A DNA stretch of 64,000 nucleotides. It comes from Paludibacteraceae bacterium. Its GTDB lineage: Bacteria; Bacteroidota; Bacteroidia; Bacteroidales; Paludibacteraceae. Positions within the stretch are counted from its first letter, which is position 1, and every line of letters begins with the position of its first letter. Shown here in pieces: positions 1-8,652 of this stretch. A program made the position numbers and the translations under genes. The notes beneath the pieces were generated by a model. That model was not told the DNA's origin and searched no databases. It saw only the letters and a program-made list of their open reading frames with translations. The stretch spans positions 1 through 64,000 of the forward strand of contig CAJOKE010000001.1 in NCBI GenBank assembly GCA_905235225.1, read 5' to 3'.

Positions 1-1
1 A

Positions 2-217
2 GAATTTATTCAGCATTTTGCTGAACAGTTTGACGAACTGAATACCGAATTGGCACCAGAAACGAATTTCCGCCAACTCGAGGAATGGAGTTCATTGGTA
101 GCCTTATTGGTTATCACAATGGTGGACGATGAATACGGTGTTGTTCTGCCACCAGAAGAAATGCGTAAGACCAATACCGTACAGGAGTTGTTTGACCTTG
201 TACAAAGCAAACTTTGA
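2..217 (+). CDS. Acyl carrier protein, C-terminal part (5' end outside window)
   Basis: The reading frame is open from the window edge and stops at 215-217, so the start is missing. The visible 71 residues have the ACP pattern: an acidic helical protein with EWSSLVAL followed by an acidic helix (MVDDEYG). The second Ser of WSS is the probable phosphopantetheine attachment site. The usual Asp before that Ser is replaced by Ser, whereas the second ACP of the locus (3092-3331) keeps WDS. It lies 25 bp upstream of an SDR and leads a tight plus-strand gene run, which suggests it carries the acyl intermediates made by the neighbouring ligase, KAS III and reductases. Confidence 0.8.
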   Translation, partial: EFIQHFAEQFDELNTELAPETNFRQLEEWSSLVALLVITMVDDEYGVVLPPEEMRKTNTVQELFDLVQSKL

Positions 218-242
218 TAATTGCCAGTTGATATTTCATTGT

Positions 243-989
243 ATGTACAATCCATTCTCGTTATCTGGGAAAACCATTCTGGTAACCGGTGCTTCGTCTG
301 GTATTGGCAGAGCAACAGCTATTGAGTGTTCTAAGATGGGAGCAACCATCATTATGACCGCACGCAATGAAGAACGATTGAAAGAGACTTTGCTTCTATT
401 GGAAGGAGAGGGACACCAATATATCGTTGCGGATCTGACCAACGAGGATGAGATAAGGCAGTTAGTAGAGCAAATACCGGAATTAGACGGAGCTGTTTGT
501 GCCGCAGGAATAAGCATGTTAAAACCCATTCAAGTGCTTAGCGAGAAGGATATACAATCCGTTTTTGCTACCAATTACACGGCATCGGTATTATTGACAA
601 AAACGTTAGTCAAGAAACGCAAACTGAATACAGGGGCATCCGTTGTGTACATATCTTCAATTTCAGGGAATGGCAATACCGCTACAGCATTATCGCTTTA
701 TGGCAGTTCAAAAAGTGCATTAAGCAGTTTTGCCAAATATGCTGCTCTGGAACTATCAGGCAAGAAAATTCGCTGTAATACGATTTGCCCGGGACGTATA
801 GAAACGAATCTTCTACAAAATCAGACGATGAACGAAGATGATTTAGCAAAAGATCTGGCTAAATATCCCCTGCATCGCTACGGCAAACCCGAAGAAGTAG
901 CACAAGCCGCTGTATATTTACTTTCTGATGCTGCAAAATGGATAACAGGTACAAGTATAACCATTGATGGTGGTAGAACGTTGATATAA
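243..989 (+). CDS. SDR family oxidoreductase (3-oxoacyl-ACP reductase-like)
   Basis: A 248-residue classical short-chain dehydrogenase. It has the nucleotide-binding TGASSGIG motif at residues 15-22, CAAG in place of NNAG near 86, Ser around 138, and the catalytic YxxxK at Y153 and K157. The C-terminus WITGTSITIDGG is typical of FabG-like enzymes. The ATG at 243 was chosen because it directly precedes the Rossmann fold; an in-frame ATG at 129 would overlap the ACP gene. The expected reaction is NAD(P)H-dependent reduction of a 3-oxoacyl thioester or sugar keto group. Its place between an ACP and an acyl-AMP ligase favours the acyl substrate, but this is inference. Confidence 0.88.
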   Translation: MYNPFSLSGKTILVTGASSGIGRATAIECSKMGATIIMTARNEERLKETLLLLEGEGHQYIVADLTNEDEIRQLVEQIPELDGAVCAAGISMLKPIQVLSEKDIQSVFATNYTASVLLTKTLVKKRKLNTGASVVYISSISGNGNTATALSLYGSSKSALSSFAKYAALELSGKKIRCNTICPGRIETNLLQNQTMNEDDLAKDLAKYPLHRYGKPEEVAQAAVYLLSDAAKWITGTSITIDGGRTLI

Positions 990-1006
990 TTGATAATTTA
1001 CATTTC

Positions 1007-1735
1007 ATGGAGAGACTTCTTGAAAACAAAATATGCATCATCACCGGTGCAGCACAGGGAATAGGACGGGAGATTGCACGCCGGTTTGCAGAAGACGGAG
1101 CAATTGTGTATGCGTGTGATCGGCAGGAATTCACAAGCGACAACGAGCGTATTTATCCTCTTATGTTTGACATCACCGATGCCGCTGCTGTCAAAGCAGC
1201 GATGATGCAGGTATTCAAAGCAGAAGGACGGATAGACGTGCTAGTAAACAATGCAGGTGTGGTCTTTAATCGAAAAATAGGTATGATTATGCGCGAGGAG
1301 ACCGAACTGATGTTCCGCATCAACGTGATTGCCGTATTAGAAATGATTCAATTAGTGAGCCGTATGATGGCGCGTAATGGCGGAGGTAGTATTGTCAATA
1401 TTGCTTCTGTAACTGCGGTACTCGGTTCACCAGGGCAAGTGGCTTATTCTGCCACCAAGGGTGCCATCATAGCGATGACGAAATCAGCGGCAAAGGAATT
1501 AGCTCCACAAGGCATCCGCGTTAATGCAGTGGCACCAGGTATTGTCAAGACCGAGCGTTTTGCAGAATTATACGAAGCAAATGGTGAAAAGATAGACGAA
1601 CGTATCAGCCGGATTGCATTAGGCAGGCTCGGCACACCGGCAGATATTGCGAATGCCTGTTCGTTTTTAGCGAGTGACAGAGCAAGTTATATATCAGGAC
1701 ATATTTTGGGTGTAGATGGTTGCGCTTCAATCTAA
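1007..1735 (+). CDS. SDR family oxidoreductase, FabG-like
   Basis: A 242-residue SDR with TGAAQGIG (13-20), NNAG (81-84), Ser134, and Y147/K151 of the YxxxK motif, ending in SGHILGVDGCASI. The complete NNAG and length fit 3-oxoacyl-ACP reductase (FabG family) better than the preceding SDR does. It starts 17 bp after the previous stop, and its own stop is immediately followed by the ATG of the acyl-AMP ligase, so all three are probably co-transcribed. Two different ketoreductases in one locus suggest two separate reduction steps on the acyl chain, or one acyl and one sugar reduction. Confidence 0.9.
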   Translation: MERLLENKICIITGAAQGIGREIARRFAEDGAIVYACDRQEFTSDNERIYPLMFDITDAAAVKAAMMQVFKAEGRIDVLVNNAGVVFNRKIGMIMREETELMFRINVIAVLEMIQLVSRMMARNGGGSIVNIASVTAVLGSPGQVAYSATKGAIIAMTKSAAKELAPQGIRVNAVAPGIVKTERFAELYEANGEKIDERISRIALGRLGTPADIANACSFLASDRASYISGHILGVDGCASI

Positions 1736-1736
1736 A

Positions 1737-3089
1737 ATGCTATTAGGATTAGAACATATTGATAAAAACCGTCTCGCAGCAATAGACAGCGAGGGCGGGA
1801 AACTGACTTACGGAGATATTATCCATCGTTCGGAAGCTATTAAAGCCGCCATTTCAGAAAGAGCTTTATGCTTTATGTTGGTAGAGAATAATGTCAGTTG
1901 CATTGAATGGGTAATGGCGTCTTTGATTAGCCAAAGATTAGTGCCGCTTATTCTAAATGCAAAAACAGAAGAGACTCTCTATCAGAAACTATTAGAGACC
2001 TATAAACCGGCATATATATGGAAAGAAGGAATACTGACCCGGACAGAAAACACGAATGCGCCACTTCATCCTGAACTATCGCATTTACTGCCCACTTCCG
2101 GAAGTACAGGCAGCCCCAAATTGGTACGCCATAAGTACGATAATATCGAGGCGGCAGGATTGAACATTTCCACCTTCTTTGAATTAAAAGAAACAGACCG
2201 TCCTTTAATGGTACTACCATTATATTACACCATGGGATTATCCATGGTTTTCAGTCATTTACGTGTAGGAGCAACCATCTTAGCGACCAACCGCAACATG
2301 ACTGATACCGTATTTTGGAAGTTCATGAAAGACGAACACGCCACATCTTTTACCGGTGTGCCATATAGTTTCCAGATACTTAATCTAATGCGGTTTTTCC
2401 GTATGGATTTGCCGGACTTAGAGTTGCTGACACAAGGTGGCGGCAAAATGCCACGTGATTTGAACATCAAGTTCGCCGAATATTGCCGTGATCATAACAA
2501 GCGTTGGATTGCCACTTACGGACAATCCGAATGTACTGCCCGCATGGCTTATCTGCCCGCAAAATGGGCATTGGACAAAGTCGGGAGTATCGGTTTGGCA
2601 GTACCAAACGGGAAACTATCCCTTATAGACGAAAACGGCAACACCATAACAGAACCTAACACCGAAGGCGAGATGTGCTACGAAGGCAAGAATGTGACCA
2701 TGGGCTATGCGACTTGTCCAGCAGACTTTACCAAAGGAGACGAGCGTAACGGTTTCATCCGTACAGGCGACCTTGCCTATTTTGATGAAGACGGTTGCTA
2801 CTACATTGTCGGTCGTATGGGCAGATTCCTCAAACTATTCGGCATGCGTGTGGGATTGGATGAATGCGAGCAGATTATTTCAAACGAGTGTCAAACCGAA
2901 TGTGCCTGTGTCGGTACAGATGAAAAGATGATTGTCTATATTACAGACGAGACAAAACTACAAGCTGTTAAAGATACCATTGTAGATAAGACACACATTG
3001 TTGCCACATCATTCGAAATCCGTTTTATTGATGCTATCCCAAAGAATGAAACAGGCAAAAAACTATATAGCAAACTGGATAATCAATAA
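1737..3089 (+). CDS. AMP-dependent acyl ligase (adenylate-forming enzyme)
   Basis: An adenylate-forming enzyme of about 450 residues, short for the family. The AMP-binding loop is visible as TSGSTGSPK (near residue 120), followed by ATYGQSECTAR, the TGD motif (FIRTGDLAYFDEDG), the hinge GRMGRFLKLFG, and the C-terminal catalytic Lys region NETGKKLYSKL. The family activates a carboxylic acid as acyl-AMP and passes it to CoA or to an ACP phosphopantetheine. An ACP gene starts 3 bp downstream, so loading of that ACP is likely. ATG 1737 follows the SDR stop directly; an in-frame ATG at 1716 inside the SDR is an alternative. Confidence 0.88.
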   Translation: MLLGLEHIDKNRLAAIDSEGGKLTYGDIIHRSEAIKAAISERALCFMLVENNVSCIEWVMASLISQRLVPLILNAKTEETLYQKLLETYKPAYIWKEGILTRTENTNAPLHPELSHLLPTSGSTGSPKLVRHKYDNIEAAGLNISTFFELKETDRPLMVLPLYYTMGLSMVFSHLRVGATILATNRNMTDTVFWKFMKDEHATSFTGVPYSFQILNLMRFFRMDLPDLELLTQGGGKMPRDLNIKFAEYCRDHNKRWIATYGQSECTARMAYLPAKWALDKVGSIGLAVPNGKLSLIDENGNTITEPNTEGEMCYEGKNVTMGYATCPADFTKGDERNGFIRTGDLAYFDEDGCYYIVGRMGRFLKLFGMRVGLDECEQIISNECQTECACVGTDEKMIVYITDETKLQAVKDTIVDKTHIVATSFEIRFIDAIPKNETGKKLYSKLDNQ

Positions 3090-3091
3090 AT

Positions 3092-3331
3092 ATGACAAAT
3101 TTAGAGAAGTACAACGACATTTTTGCACAAGTATTTAATGCAAAACAAGAAGAATTAGGCGATCATTACAGTAAGGAAACAGTGGCTGCATGGGATTCAG
3201 TACACCAGTTGAACATTATCTCATTAATGGAAGAAACGTTCGATCTGATGTTAGCTCCGGAAGATATTATGGCTTGCACCAGTTACAATGCAGGGAAAGA
3301 AATATTGAGTCGAAACGGAGTAGAATTATAA
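3092..3331 (+). CDS. Acyl carrier protein
   Basis: A 79-residue acidic protein with AAWDSVHQLNIISLMEETF, the ACP helix-II signature. Ser36 of WDS is the expected 4'-phosphopantetheine site. It starts 3 bp after the acyl-AMP ligase and is 36 bp upstream of a KAS III gene, so it is probably the carrier on which the activated acid is extended or from which it is transferred. It differs clearly from the partial ACP at the window start, so the locus encodes two carriers. Confidence 0.9.
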   Translation: MTNLEKYNDIFAQVFNAKQEELGDHYSKETVAAWDSVHQLNIISLMEETFDLMLAPEDIMACTSYNAGKEILSRNGVEL

Positions 3332-3367
3332 GAATCACCGTCAACCATATTTTATAACAACCAAGTT

Positions 3368-4432
3368 ATGGCACGTTGGACAATAAAGAATGTACGTTTT
3401 GCGGGAGTAAGTGCATGTATGCCGAAACATGTTGTAAAGACAGCAGACATACCGTTATTTACCGCAGAGGAGGCACAAGTATTTGACAATACTGTCGGAA
3501 TCCGTGAACGCCGTATCGGTCCAGATACGTTATGTGCATCAGATATGTGTCAGGCGGCAGCGGAGAAACTATTGGACGAAACGGGATGGACGAGGGACAG
3601 TATTGATATGCTTGTATTTGAATCCGTTACCGCAGATTTTCACCCTACTCCACCAACATCCTGCATACTGCAAGACCGACTCGGATTAGGACAAGGTTGT
3701 TTCTGTATAGATTTACCAATGGGTTGCTGTGGCACATTATATGCTATCAATGTAGCAGGTAACATGCTCTCATCCGGAAATATCAAACGTGCGTTATTGC
3801 TTGTCGGCGACACTGCACTTCGCATGGGTTCCAACCAAGACAAGAGTCGTGTTCCTTTATTCGGAGACTGCGGTACTGCTATTGCATTAGAATATGACCC
3901 TTCGGCAGAAGATATTGTCATTGATTTCCAAACACAAGGCAGCGGCTATAAAGCGTTAATGACACCACACGGCGGTTTTCGGCATCCAATCACACAAGAA
4001 TCATTTATACAAGAGGACTTCGGAAACGGAATTATCCGTGCGCCAAAAGACACATTGATTGACGGATTGGCTGTATTCACTTTTGCTATTTCCGGTCCAC
4101 CAAAAACGATACAACAACTGATAGATGATTATCAGATTGATATAGAAAAAGATATAGATTATTACCTTATCCACCAAGCCAACAAACTCATTGTGGACCG
4201 CGTCGTAAAGAAGTTACGTTTGCCAATAGAAAAAGTTCCGTATGATTTAGAAGAATTCGGCAATCTTGGCGGAGCAAGTGTTCCGTCTCTAATGGTAACA
4301 CGCATAGCAGACGCGTTGCGCAGTGACAAAAAGACCAGACTTTTAGCCTCATCGTTCGGACTTGGACTAAGTTGGGGAACGATGCTTCTTACTACCCAAA
4401 ATGTCATTGTACCAGAATTGATTGAATTATGA
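3368..4432 (+). CDS. 3-oxoacyl-ACP synthase III family protein (FabH-like)
   Basis: A 354-residue thiolase-fold condensing enzyme with the KAS III triad: Cys120 in MGCCGT, His269 in LIHQANK and Asn299 in FGNLGGASVPS. The C-terminus SSFGLGLSWGT also fits. FabH-type enzymes condense an acyl-CoA or acyl-ACP starter with malonyl-ACP; some relatives only transfer acyl groups. A second Cys directly follows the catalytic one. It sits between ACP and acyltransferase genes with a 4 bp overlap to the latter, so it is better explained as part of a specialised acyl pathway than as the housekeeping fabH. Confidence 0.9.
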   Translation: MARWTIKNVRFAGVSACMPKHVVKTADIPLFTAEEAQVFDNTVGIRERRIGPDTLCASDMCQAAAEKLLDETGWTRDSIDMLVFESVTADFHPTPPTSCILQDRLGLGQGCFCIDLPMGCCGTLYAINVAGNMLSSGNIKRALLLVGDTALRMGSNQDKSRVPLFGDCGTAIALEYDPSAEDIVIDFQTQGSGYKALMTPHGGFRHPITQESFIQEDFGNGIIRAPKDTLIDGLAVFTFAISGPPKTIQQLIDDYQIDIEKDIDYYLIHQANKLIVDRVVKKLRLPIEKVPYDLEEFGNLGGASVPSLMVTRIADALRSDKKTRLLASSFGLGLSWGTMLLTTQNVIVPELIEL

Positions 4433-4881
4433 TAACAAAAACATTGAGACAAAGAATCAGTAAAGCCTTTTCGGAATTTTACGTAAGTTATCTTCGAAAT
4501 GTGCGGAAATATGATATTGGTAAGAACTGTAATATTTCCTGGCGTGCCAGTTTAGACCGTGCCAATCCAAAGGGAATCCACATCGGTGACAACAGCCGTG
4601 TGATGTTGGAAGCACTGATAATAGCACACGACTACTCGCGAGGATTACATCACAGCATGTGGACAGATACCCGTATTGGACATCACTGCGTTATAGGTGG
4701 AAGAGCAATCATTTTACCCGGTGTAACATTAGGAAATCATGTATTTGTAGCCGCGGGAAGTGTCGTTACCAAAGACATTCCGGATCATTGCATGGTAGCC
4801 GGTAATCCAGCAAGGATAATACGACGCGGCACAATGATGAATGACCAGACCCAAATAGTAGAAAACGGCGAAAGAGTATGA
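4429..4881 (+). CDS. Left-handed beta-helix acyltransferase (hexapeptide repeat)
   Basis: A 150-residue protein with hexapeptide repeats forming a left-handed beta-helix, visible as IGDNSRVMLEA and, later, IGHHCVIGGRAIILPGV and LGNHVFVAAGSVVTKDI, ending in the usual MVAGNPARII. The family transfers acetyl or other acyl groups from CoA or ACP to sugars, as in CysE/WcaF/LacA-type enzymes. Its start overlaps the KAS III stop (ATGA), so it is translationally coupled. It may place an acetyl group, or the locus-made acyl chain, on a surface-glycan sugar. The acceptor cannot be read from the sequence. Confidence 0.87.
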   Translation: MITKTLRQRISKAFSEFYVSYLRNVRKYDIGKNCNISWRASLDRANPKGIHIGDNSRVMLEALIIAHDYSRGLHHSMWTDTRIGHHCVIGGRAIILPGVTLGNHVFVAAGSVVTKDIPDHCMVAGNPARIIRRGTMMNDQTQIVENGERV

Positions 4882-5681
4882 AAGAGAATAGAGGAACATT
4901 ACTCTGTTTATTGCTGCTATCGGTAGTAATAGTATTATGCGGCTGCCATCAAACAGAGAATACCATTTTACAGAAACCAGCAGTCCGCTCAAAGATATGC
5001 GTCGGCACCATGGGAGCATCGCTAATGTATCCTGATAACGGTTGGGTAGAACAAGCATGCGCAAATTTGAATATAGCCTGTCTCAACAAGGCTGTAAGCG
5101 GTGAAACCACGGTTCATTTTGCCCAAAAACTATGGAAAAACGAATATGCCACTTCAGAAGAACTGGCTCAAATAGATATATTACTTGTACAATTTGCCAA
5201 TTGCAGAAATGTTTACGGTGATTCAACTACATTCTACACTACAGCAGACGAGTACACAAAGAATTACACTGAATTCAGTAACCAACTATTCAGGGAATAC
5301 AGTTCAGCCCAACAAATGGATTATATCCTAAAGAAATGGCAGGAAATATGCAAGCAATACCGCAAACCAATGCACATTATATTTGTTACGCATTGGCATG
5401 ACGGGCGGGTAAGTTATAATGAAAACGTGCGAAAATTAGCAAAACGGTGGAATGCCGATGTATGTGAATTGGACAAATACATCGGATTTACCAAAGACGA
5501 GCCATTAGCCGACGGCACCCAGCCATCAATACAATATGCCGTTGATACGGAAACCATCAACGGTGAACTATTCGGCTGGCATCCTCTTCGCGGCGAAAAG
5601 GGGGAGTATATCCAATCCGTAATGGCAAGAATTCTGCAAACGAAATTGGAAGAATACATCAAAACAAACAACGTGAAATAA
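4878..5681 (+). CDS. SGNH/GDSL-type lipoprotein, probable esterase or acyltransferase
   Basis: A 267-residue lipoprotein: the signal peptide ends with the lipobox VLCGC (Cys near 24). After the anchor comes VGTMGASLMYPDNGW, which resembles SGNH block I (Ser in GAS), then a Gly (AVSGET) and an Asn-containing block (VQFANCRN), and finally a late GWHPLRGE that could supply the catalytic His. SGNH proteins hydrolyse or transfer O-acyl groups on glycans. It overlaps the upstream acyltransferase by 4 bp and precedes a sugar transferase by 4 bp, so a role in editing glycan acylation in the periplasm is plausible. Assignment to a precise family (possibly DUF5040) is uncertain. Confidence 0.7.
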   Translation: MKENRGTLLCLLLLSVVIVLCGCHQTENTILQKPAVRSKICVGTMGASLMYPDNGWVEQACANLNIACLNKAVSGETTVHFAQKLWKNEYATSEELAQIDILLVQFANCRNVYGDSTTFYTTADEYTKNYTEFSNQLFREYSSAQQMDYILKKWQEICKQYRKPMHIIFVTHWHDGRVSYNENVRKLAKRWNADVCELDKYIGFTKDEPLADGTQPSIQYAVDTETINGELFGWHPLRGEKGEYIQSVMARILQTKLEEYIKTNNVK

Positions 5682-5685
5682 GCAG

Positions 5686-6294
5686 ATGTACAAACATTGT
5701 CTGAAACGAGTAATAGATTTTTGCCTTGCATTGTTATCCATACTATGTCTAAGTCCATTATTATTGGCTGTGACAATATGGTTGCACTTTGCCAATAAGG
5801 GTGCAGGCGCATTTTTCACACAAAAACGCCCGGGCAAGAATGCGAAGATATTCAAGGTCATCAAATTCAAGTCAATGACTGACGAGCGTGATGCAGAAGG
5901 GAACCTATTGCCAGACGCACAACGGCTAACGACAATCGGAAAGATTATACGAAAGACATCCATTGACGAATTACCGCAGTTGTTCAACGTACTGAAAGGA
6001 GATATGGCGTTAATCGGACCAAGACCATTATTAGTCAAATATCTCCCACTCTACACGAAAGAACAGATGCGCCGTCACGAAGTCAGACCCGGCATAACAG
6101 GTTGGGCGCAAGTAAACGGCCGTAATGCGATTACACATACCAAGAAGTTTGAATATGATGTATGGTATGTCGATCATCTGAGTTTCAGATTAGACCTTAA
6201 AATTATATATATGACTATCGTCAATGTACTTCGCCACAAGGATATTTCCCATGAAGGCGCAGCAACAGCGGAGCCATTCAACGGACATAATTAA
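5686..6294 (+). CDS. Undecaprenyl-phosphate sugar phosphotransferase (PglC/WcaJ-type)
   Basis: A 202-residue monotopic phosphoglycosyl transferase. One N-terminal membrane helix (about residues 10-32) is followed by FFTQKRPGKN, KVIKFKSM, the catalytic-region DELPQLFNVLKGDM, GPRP and RPGITGWAQVNGRN. The short form, without the CoA-binding-like N-terminal part of WcaJ, resembles PglC, which moves a phospho-amino-sugar (diNAcBac-P) from UDP to undecaprenyl phosphate at the inner membrane. It probably starts glycan assembly for capsule, O-antigen or protein glycosylation. An aminotransferase follows closely, consistent with an amino sugar as the first residue. Confidence 0.92.
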   Translation: MYKHCLKRVIDFCLALLSILCLSPLLLAVTIWLHFANKGAGAFFTQKRPGKNAKIFKVIKFKSMTDERDAEGNLLPDAQRLTTIGKIIRKTSIDELPQLFNVLKGDMALIGPRPLLVKYLPLYTKEQMRRHEVRPGITGWAQVNGRNAITHTKKFEYDVWYVDHLSFRLDLKIIYMTIVNVLRHKDISHEGAATAEPFNGHN

Positions 6295-6334
6295 CAGGAA
6301 GTTCATAGTAGAAATTAAACAGGCGACAAACTAT

Positions 6335-7600
6335 ATGCAAAAACGAATTTATCTGTGCCTTGCACACATGAGCGGTAATGAACAAAAATTCATTCAAGAA
6401 GCCTTTGATACCAATTGGGTTGTGCCTCTCGGTCCCAACGTGAACGGATTTGAGGAAGACCTGAAACAATTTGTAAACTCCGTCCCGTCCGAAAGCAATA
6501 ATCCGCACCGTGAGGTAGTAGCCTTATCCGCGGGAACGGCAGCAATACATCTGGCATTAGTGGCATGCGGTGTCCACGCGGGTGATGAAGTGATATGCCA
6601 ATCCTTCACATTCTGCGCCTCATCGAATCCGGTGACCTATGTGGGTGCGACTCCAGTGTTTGTCGATTCGGAAAAAGAGTCATGGAACATGGATCCTGAG
6701 TTGTTAGAGCAAGCCATAATAGACTGCAAAGCCAAGACCGGCCAATATCCGAAAGCCATCATTCCCGTAGCCCTTTACGGCATGCCATACCGCATTGAGG
6801 AAATCATGGCTATTGCCAACAAATACAGTATTCCGGTAATTGAAGACGCAGCAGAGGGTATGGGCAGCCGGTGGAAAGGACAAGTATTAGGCACATTCGG
6901 CGATTATGGCATTCTGTCGTTCAACGGCAACAAGATGATAACGACCAGCGGCGGCGGTGCGCTGGTATGCAAAGATGCGGCATCCAGACAAACGATTATG
7001 TGGTATGCCACGCAAGCCCGTGAAGCCTATCCATATTACCAGCATGAGGCTATCGGTTTCAATTACCGCATGTCGAATATCTGTGCAGGTATAGGCCGTG
7101 GTCAAATGACCGTATTAGACGATCATCTGAATCACCACAAACATATTGCGCAATGCTACCGAGAGGCATTCAGCCAAATAGACGGAATCACGTTTCATGA
7201 TGCGCCTTCAACCGACTATGACAGCAACTACTGGCTATGCACGATACTATTAGACGAACAATTACATATCCACGGTGAAGAAAAAGCCTATGCCGAAGCG
7301 GTACATGGTGCAGTAGGCGGAGCGGCAGGTGTTGTACACGGCGGCGGCAATGTTCATACAGACTGCGAGCCGAACCGCAATGTAGAAGCCATGCGCCTAA
7401 TCCTTGACCAAGCGGGAATAGAAAGCCGCCCGCTATGGAAGCCAATGCACAAACAACCTGTATATAAAAACAGCCCCGCTTATATCAACGGGGTAAGCGA
7501 GGCATTATTCAAACGCGGTTTGTGCCTACCATCAGGTCCCATGGTAAGCGATGAAGATGTAGCATATATCATTGAGCAAATACGTTTAGCAATTAAATAA
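6335..7600 (+). CDS. DegT/DnrJ/EryC1 family PLP-dependent sugar aminotransferase (PglE-like)
   Basis: About 421 residues with the DegT fold landmarks: SAGTAAIHLAL, DEVICQSFTFCASSNPV, VIPVALYGMP, the EDAAEGMGS block, and the PLP-binding Lys in FNGNKMITTSGGGA. Family members aminate nucleotide-linked 4-keto sugars, as PglE does in bacillosamine synthesis. ATG 6335 was chosen because the conserved start (KRIYLCLAHMSGNE) follows it; an in-frame ATG at 6224 lies inside the sugar transferase. There is an unusual Gly/Ala/His-rich stretch (AVGGAAGVVHGGGNVH) near residues 325-340. The matching 4,6-dehydratase is not in the window and could lie upstream. Confidence 0.9.
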   Translation: MQKRIYLCLAHMSGNEQKFIQEAFDTNWVVPLGPNVNGFEEDLKQFVNSVPSESNNPHREVVALSAGTAAIHLALVACGVHAGDEVICQSFTFCASSNPVTYVGATPVFVDSEKESWNMDPELLEQAIIDCKAKTGQYPKAIIPVALYGMPYRIEEIMAIANKYSIPVIEDAAEGMGSRWKGQVLGTFGDYGILSFNGNKMITTSGGGALVCKDAASRQTIMWYATQAREAYPYYQHEAIGFNYRMSNICAGIGRGQMTVLDDHLNHHKHIAQCYREAFSQIDGITFHDAPSTDYDSNYWLCTILLDEQLHIHGEEKAYAEAVHGAVGGAAGVVHGGGNVHTDCEPNRNVEAMRLILDQAGIESRPLWKPMHKQPVYKNSPAYINGVSEALFKRGLCLPSGPMVSDEDVAYIIEQIRLAIK

Positions 7601-7607
7601 ACAGAAT

Positions 7608-8561
7608 ATGGCATTTTTCGGATTATTCGGGAAAGACAAAAAAGAGACCCTTGACAAGGGACTTGAAAAAAGCAAAGAGAGTGTATTGAGCAAAATCAGC
7701 CACGCCATTGCGGGAAAATCGACCGTGGATGACGATGTGCTGGACAACCTTGAGGAAGCACTTATTACCAGCGATGTCGGTGTGGAGACAACCCTGAAAA
7801 TAATTGACCGCATTCAAGACCGTGTTAAACGCGACAAATACATCGGGATGAGCGAATTCAACCGATTATTAGTTGATGAGGTAGCAGCAATGCTTGCCGA
7901 AAACGACACGAGCGATATTCGCGATTTCAGTGAACCCCTTCCCTGCAAACCATATGTGATTATGGTTGTCGGAGTGAACGGTGTCGGCAAGACGACCACA
8001 ATCGGCAAGTTAGCCTACCAATACAAAAAAGCGGGCAAGAAAGTGTATCTTGGAGCGGCAGATACATTCCGAGCAGCAGCAGTTGAACAACTTTGCATAT
8101 GGGGTGAACGTGTAGGCGTTCCAGTAGTCAAGCAACAGCAGGGGAGTGATCCTGCTTCCGTAGCCTATGATACCGTAGCCAGTGCGAAAGCCAATGATGC
8201 AGATGTGGTAATAATAGATACAGCAGGGCGTTTGCACAACAAAATCAACCTGATGAACGAGCTGACGAAGATAAAAAATGTGATGCAGAAAGTCATACCA
8301 GACGCTCCACATGATGTGATGTTAGTTCTTGATGGTTCAACCGGACAAAACGCATTTGAACAAGCCAAACAATTCACCAAAGCGACACAAGTCAGCAGTT
8401 TAGCCATTACAAAATTAGACGGAACCGCCAAGGGCGGTGTAGTTATCGGAATCAGCGACCAGTTCCAAATTCCTGTACGCTACATCGGACTGGGTGAAAA
8501 AATGGAAGACCTTCAAGCCTTTAACCGCGAGGAATTTGTCAAGTCGCTGCTAAGTTTGTAA
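7608..8561 (+). CDS. ftsY: Signal recognition particle receptor FtsY
   Basis: A 317-residue SRP-family GTPase: N domain, then G domain with GVNGVGKTT (122-130), the DTFRAAAVEQL block (152-162), DTAGR (204-208) and TKLDGTAKGG (268-277). It docks the SRP-ribosome complex at the inner membrane for co-translational targeting. The acidic A domain of E. coli FtsY is absent, as in many bacteria, so the short length is normal. It begins 7 bp after the aminotransferase and is followed by a strong terminator, so it can be co-transcribed with the glycan locus although it is a housekeeping gene. Confidence 0.97.
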   Translation: MAFFGLFGKDKKETLDKGLEKSKESVLSKISHAIAGKSTVDDDVLDNLEEALITSDVGVETTLKIIDRIQDRVKRDKYIGMSEFNRLLVDEVAAMLAENDTSDIRDFSEPLPCKPYVIMVVGVNGVGKTTTIGKLAYQYKKAGKKVYLGAADTFRAAAVEQLCIWGERVGVPVVKQQQGSDPASVAYDTVASAKANDADVVIIDTAGRLHNKINLMNELTKIKNVMQKVIPDAPHDVMLVLDGSTGQNAFEQAKQFTKATQVSSLAITKLDGTAKGGVVIGISDQFQIPVRYIGLGEKMEDLQAFNREEFVKSLLSL

Positions 8562-8585
8562 ACCCGCAAAAAGCCTAAAACCAAA

Positions 8586-8617
8586 GGGTGCCGACGAAAA
8601 CCGGCATCCTTTTTTTT
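8586..8617 (+). terminator. Rho-independent terminator after ftsY
   Basis: The arms GGGTGCCG (8586-8593) and CGGCATCC (8602-8609) form an 8 bp stem with one G-U pair. An 8 nt loop separates them and a run of eight T follows. It ends the plus-strand glycan/ftsY transcription unit. Confidence 0.88.
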
Positions 8618-8652
8618 ATGTTATCAGCAGGGCATCGTCCCGTTAAACGGGG

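Noticed and set aside
2..4432. Aryl-polyene/flexirubin cluster
   Set aside because: KAS I/II pairs, dehydratases, the thioesterase and the aromatic starter enzymes of such clusters are not seen. The adjoining genes are glycan-related. The window edge leaves some doubt.
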